This document shows positions 54,252-57,470 of a stretch of DNA of 57,470 nucleotides, piece by piece. The notes below the pieces were generated by a model, which saw nothing but the letters and a program-made list of their open reading frames with translations, searched no databases and was not told where the DNA came from. The position numbers were made by a program, and so were the translations under genes. Source of the stretch: Verrucomicrobiales bacterium (GTDB lineage Bacteria > Verrucomicrobiota > Verrucomicrobiia > Verrucomicrobiales > V1-33); NCBI GenBank assembly GCA_028293125.1, contig JAQGPJ010000024.1:1-57470 (forward strand), read 5' to 3'. The first letter of the stretch is position 1. Each line of letters begins with the position of its first letter.

Positions 54252-55262
54252 ATGAAACCCACGCTCCTCCTGTCCACGCTCCTCCTGTCCGCCCTGCCCG
54301 CTGCCCTTGCCGCCCCCGCCTCCTGGCGGATGGAGCCGCTTTCCCCCGTGTGGCAGGTGACGGGTTTCGCGGAATCACTCGACCTCAGCGCCATCGCCGC
54401 CGTGAACGACACTCGGTGCCTGGTAGGCAGTGATGAACTGTTCAGCGTGCAGAACGGCACCATTGACACCGCCACCCGGCGCATTTCCGGCGGTGGGCTC
54501 GTCCCTCTGCTGACCGTCGGAAAAGGCAAAAAGAAAAAGGAAATCGACATCGAGGGCATCGCTGTCTCGCCCAAGGATAACCGCTACTACATCACCGGCT
54601 CACACGGCACCGGCAAGAAAAAGGGTGACTTCCAGCCCAGCCGCTGCAGCGTCTTCGAACTAAGCGTGGATCCCGCCACCGCGGAAGTCCGGCCGGACCA
54701 AATCCGCCAAGCCAGCCTCCTGCCTTGGCTGGAGAAAAACGCGGAGCTGAATGCTTTCCTCCGCCAGCCGCTCCAACAGAACGGCTTCAATATCGAGGGT
54801 CTGACCTTTTCCGGGGGCAAACTTTACTTCGGGGTGAGGGGTCCCAATGTCTCCGGCACCGGCTTTGTGATCGAGGCGGATCCGGATTCGCTTTTCAGCG
54901 ACGGCATGCCGGAATGCCGCCTGCACAGGCTGCCGCTGGGTGAGGGACGCGGCATCCGGGAGATCGCGGCAGTGGAGGGCGGGTTTCTGATCCTCACCGG
55001 CAACGCCAGCGCCGAGGCTTCGGAAAAATTTCCTGTCTCCCTGTCCCGTTCGGGCGATGGCCGTTTTGAGGTGCTGCACTGGCAGCCGGGCAAAACGGAG
55101 ACAGTATCGAGCGTCGGCACCCTGCCCCCCTTCGCCGGCAAAGCGGAGGCTCTGCTGGTGCTGGAGGATCAAAAAAATTATGTGGATGTCCTCGTTCTAT
55201 TTGACGGTGCGCAGGACGGCGGCCCCCGCAGCCTGCGCCTGCATCGTCCGCAAACCGATTGA
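54252..55262 (+). CDS. Exported DUF3616-family protein
   Basis: 336 residues from the ATG at 54252, beginning with a signal peptide (LLLSTLLLSALPAALAAP). The DUF3616 signature is IDIEGIAVSPKDNRYYITGSHGTGKKKG, followed by QPSRCSVFEL and NIEGLTFSGGKLYFGVRGP. The fold is probably a beta-propeller. The family's function is unknown. It lies between the histidine kinase and the HlyD-like gene, 11 nt from the latter. Confidence 0.8.
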   Translation: MKPTLLLSTLLLSALPAALAAPASWRMEPLSPVWQVTGFAESLDLSAIAAVNDTRCLVGSDELFSVQNGTIDTATRRISGGGLVPLLTVGKGKKKKEIDIEGIAVSPKDNRYYITGSHGTGKKKGDFQPSRCSVFELSVDPATAEVRPDQIRQASLLPWLEKNAELNAFLRQPLQQNGFNIEGLTFSGGKLYFGVRGPNVSGTGFVIEADPDSLFSDGMPECRLHRLPLGEGRGIREIAAVEGGFLILTGNASAEASEKFPVSLSRSGDGRFEVLHWQPGKTETVSSVGTLPPFAGKAEALLVLEDQKNYVDVLVLFDGAQDGGPRSLRLHRPQTD

Positions 55263-55273
55263 TACCTTTCCCC

Positions 55274-56491
55274 ATGCCCTCGGATTTCACCGCCACTTCC
55301 GCCCCTGCGGCCGCCACCGCCGCCGGGGAGCAGGCTCGAACCGCCGGCCACCGCCAGCGCTGGATGCGCATCCGCCTGAACCGTCTGCGGCAGGAATGGC
55401 CGCTGCTGATCTGGCTGCTGGTGGGCGGCGTGGTCCTCTGGAGCGTCTCCCGCGGCCAGGTGTTTGAGCGCATGAACGGCCAGGTGGAGGAGGATTATCA
55501 GTATATCGCCCCCGTACAGGGAGGCCGCCTGCTGAAAATCCATGTGAAGCCGGGGGACCATGTGGAGCCTGGCGGCATGGTGGCGGAACTGGATCCCGAA
55601 CCGTGGAACCACCAGATGCGCGGACTCCTTCTCGCGCTGTCCACCAGGCATAACGACAAACTGCTGCCCATGGAGCGGGAGCGCAGCAGCCTCAGCCTGC
55701 AGCTCGGCACTTTAAAAGAGTCCATCGCCGCCGATGAAGGCCGTCTGGCGGCCTTGACAGCCGCCCCCGCCGGGCCGGACCGCCCGCTGCTGGTCAAAGA
55801 GCAAAAAGCGCAGGGAGATCTGCAGGCCCAGGCCGGCGAGGTCCGCGCACGTTTGGAAACCACCCGCCGCATGGTCCCCGAACTGGAGGCCGGCATGGCG
55901 AAACTGGACGTGGAGATGGCCCGGCTCCGTTCTAAAGCTGCGGAAACCGCCGCCGCCTCCGTGGAGGATGACCGGGAGTCGCTGCTGGCCCTGTTTCCGG
56001 AGGAGGAGCGCATCCAGTTCCAGGAGCTGCTGGACGGCCGCTCGCACTGCCGCATCGCCAGCGCCATCGGCGGCACAGTGGACAAAGTGGTCAAAACGCC
56101 AGGCGACTACCTGGAGCCCGGTGACCATGTGATCGAAATGGCCGGTCAGCCCCGACACATCACGGCTTTTCTCAGCACGGACGAGGCTGCCGCTTTGCAG
56201 CCGGGCGACCGTGTATGGGTCACACCCGCGCACAGCCGGGAGTGGTCCATTCACGAATCCACAGTCATCCGGGCCGCCCCCGACGCCGAGCGCCTGCCGC
56301 TCAGCAGCAAGGCCGGCAATGGAGCCTATAAACCCGGCCGCCGCATCACGGTCGCTTTCCCCTCCTCCGCGCGCGCGGTGTCTCCGGACGGCATTCCCGC
56401 GCTGCGGCCCGGCGAGGGCATCACAGTGCATATAAGCCATCCCGGTGAATTTTCGATCCTGCGCAAGCTCAAAAGCATGGCCGTTGATTGA
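55274..56491 (+). CDS. HlyD-type periplasmic adaptor (membrane fusion protein)
   Basis: 405 residues from the ATG at 55274, rather than a TTG 15 nt earlier. A membrane anchor lies at 43-60, then a lipoyl-type half-motif (IAPVQGGRLLKIHVKPGDHVEPG, about 78-100), a long coiled coil (about 115-245) with LEAGMAKLDVEMARLRSKAAE, a second half-motif (IASAIGGTVDKVVKTPGDYLEPGD) and a beta-barrel end. It would bridge an inner-membrane pump to a TolC duct such as the divergent gene at 49242-51167. No pump gene follows; an ISL3 element begins 133 nt later. Confidence 0.9.
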   Translation: MPSDFTATSAPAAATAAGEQARTAGHRQRWMRIRLNRLRQEWPLLIWLLVGGVVLWSVSRGQVFERMNGQVEEDYQYIAPVQGGRLLKIHVKPGDHVEPGGMVAELDPEPWNHQMRGLLLALSTRHNDKLLPMERERSSLSLQLGTLKESIAADEGRLAALTAAPAGPDRPLLVKEQKAQGDLQAQAGEVRARLETTRRMVPELEAGMAKLDVEMARLRSKAAETAAASVEDDRESLLALFPEEERIQFQELLDGRSHCRIASAIGGTVDKVVKTPGDYLEPGDHVIEMAGQPRHITAFLSTDEAAALQPGDRVWVTPAHSREWSIHESTVIRAAPDAERLPLSSKAGNGAYKPGRRITVAFPSSARAVSPDGIPALRPGEGITVHISHPGEFSILRKLKSMAVD

Positions 56492-56624
56492 AAAGCATCG
56501 GATCAGGCCGGGTTTGATCCATTTATGAAGAGAGAGGATCAATTACCCGAATTTTAAGGTGCTACGGGAATGAGTGGGGTGTGGAAGAGTTGAAAATTGA
56601 AAAGTTGAGTCCGGAGTTTACCGC

Positions 56625-57470
56625 ATGAGCCTCCTCAACATCAAGGAATTTTACGGTCAGTCCCTTGGAGTGAAAACTCCATGGAAGGTCACCGATGTGA
56701 GCATCGACAGCGGCAGCCGTCAGGTGCGGGTGCGGGTGGAGTGCGCGCGGGGCGTGCCGTGGGCGGATCCGGAAACCCATGAGCGGGCGGCGATCAAGGA
56801 CTGGCAGGAGCGGACCTGGCGGCACCTTGACACCTGCGAGTATGAGACGGTGATCAGCGCCAGCGTGCCCCGCATCATTCTGAGCGGCGGGCGGACCATG
56901 ATGGTGAGCGTGCCGTGGGCGGAGGCCGGAGGACGCTTCACCCGGAGCTTCGAGGGGCACATCATTGAGCTGCTGACCCAGTGCCGCACCGTGAAGGGAG
57001 CGGCCCGCCTGGCGGGCATCACGGAGGACTCGGTGGAGGGCGTGCTCAAACGGGCCGTGGAGCGCGGGCTGTCCCGGCGCGCCATCGCGGAGCTCAAAAA
57101 CATCGGACTGGATGAGAAGGCCATCCGCAAAGGGCACAAATACGCCACCATCCTGACGGACCTTGACAGCGGCGCGGTCATTGACGTGGCGGAGGACCGC
57201 ACCCGGGAGGCCGCCGCGGGGCTCCTGACCAAACTGCCGGAGCGCAGCCCCGCCGGCATTGAGGCCGTGGCCATGGACATGTGGCCGGCCTTCATTGGAA
57301 CGGTGGGGGAGCTACTGCCGGAGGCCTCCATCGTCTTCGACAGATTCCATATCAAAAAGCATTTCAACGAGGCCGTGGACAGGGTGCGCAAAAGTGAGAA
57401 CCGGGAGCCGGGGGCGGCCGGATCGAACGTTCTCAAAAAGACCAAATACGAGTGGCTGAGGAACCATGAG
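56625..57470 (+). mobile_element. ISL3-family transposase, cut by the window edge
   Basis: An open frame from the ATG at 56625 runs off the window end with 282 codons. It has the ISL3 transposase features: an N-terminal zinc-finger-like region (CEYETVISASVPR), LTQCRTVKGAARLAGITEDSVEGVLKRAV, and two DDE acidic residues, in ILTDLDSGAVIDVAEDRT and in VAMDMWPAFIGTV-x-IVFDRFHIKKHFNEAVD. The missing part would hold the third acid. It looks intact so far. No inverted repeat could be placed at the left end. It lies just after the HlyD-like gene and may have separated it from a pump gene. Confidence 0.88.

Overview
The window looks like chromosomal DNA of a high-GC member of the Verrucomicrobiota. The evidence is the mix of families: a PVC-type haem-binding CxxCH dehydrogenase-like protein fused to DUF1080, ECF sigma factors carrying a membrane segment and an extracytoplasmic domain, a MoxR/DUF58/BatA/VWA operon, and many secreted proteins with Sec signals and no clear Shine-Dalgarno sequences. 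Housekeeping genes (trmB, gpsA, plsY, pyrH, frr) are scattered among accessory genes. No rRNA, tRNA or CRISPR array was recognised. The placement is inferred from gene content, not from a marker tree.

Layout. 0.2-7.5 kb: a secreted zinc metalloprotease, an SMP-30 lactonase-like protein, Hsp20, an alpha/beta hydrolase and a DsbD-alpha-like periplasmic protein. 7.5-20.5 kb: one minus-strand operon read MoxR ATPase, DUF58 protein, BatA/VWA/PA14 membrane protein, second VWA-like membrane protein, DUF4175-like coiled-coil membrane protein, and a secreted prenyltransferase/squalene-cyclase-like repeat protein; its last two genes overlap as ATGA. 20.6-24.3 kb: a giant DUF1080/SGNH-like/haem-binding/HEAT/cytochrome c fusion. 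24.3-25.6 kb: decayed DNA with an IS630-type remnant. 25.6-26.7 kb: an NAPE-PLD-like metallo-beta-lactamase-fold hydrolase.

27.1-37.1 kb holds the most unusual material. It has two membrane-anchored ECF sigma factors with different C-terminal extracytoplasmic domains. The first ends in a module resembling the C-terminal part of secretins and overlaps by ATGA a secreted protein that carries three degenerate copies of the same kind of module. The second ends in four LTxxQ-type motifs, as in Spy/CpxP/CnrX sensors. Both genes share a TTCTGTC(C/G)GA motif about 40-46 nt before the start codon. Between them lie a proline-tailed secreted protein, trmB, an M29-like aminopeptidase, a stand-alone FkbO/Hyg5-type chorismatase and a small helix-turn-helix-like protein.

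37.1-48.7 kb: plsY-gpsA (overlapping), an orphan RelE/ParE-like toxin, small and proline-rich proteins, a Gfo/Idh/MocA oxidoreductase, an orphan HicB-like protein, an MFS transporter, pyrH-frr and a large repeat-containing secreted protein. 48.8-56.5 kb: a TolC-like outer-membrane factor divergent from a frameshifted PepSY-like gene, an OmpR-type response regulator, a histidine kinase, a DUF3616 protein and an HlyD-type fusion protein. These look like the periplasmic and outer-membrane parts of an efflux system without its inner-membrane pump. The window ends inside an ISL3-family transposase immediately after the HlyD gene.
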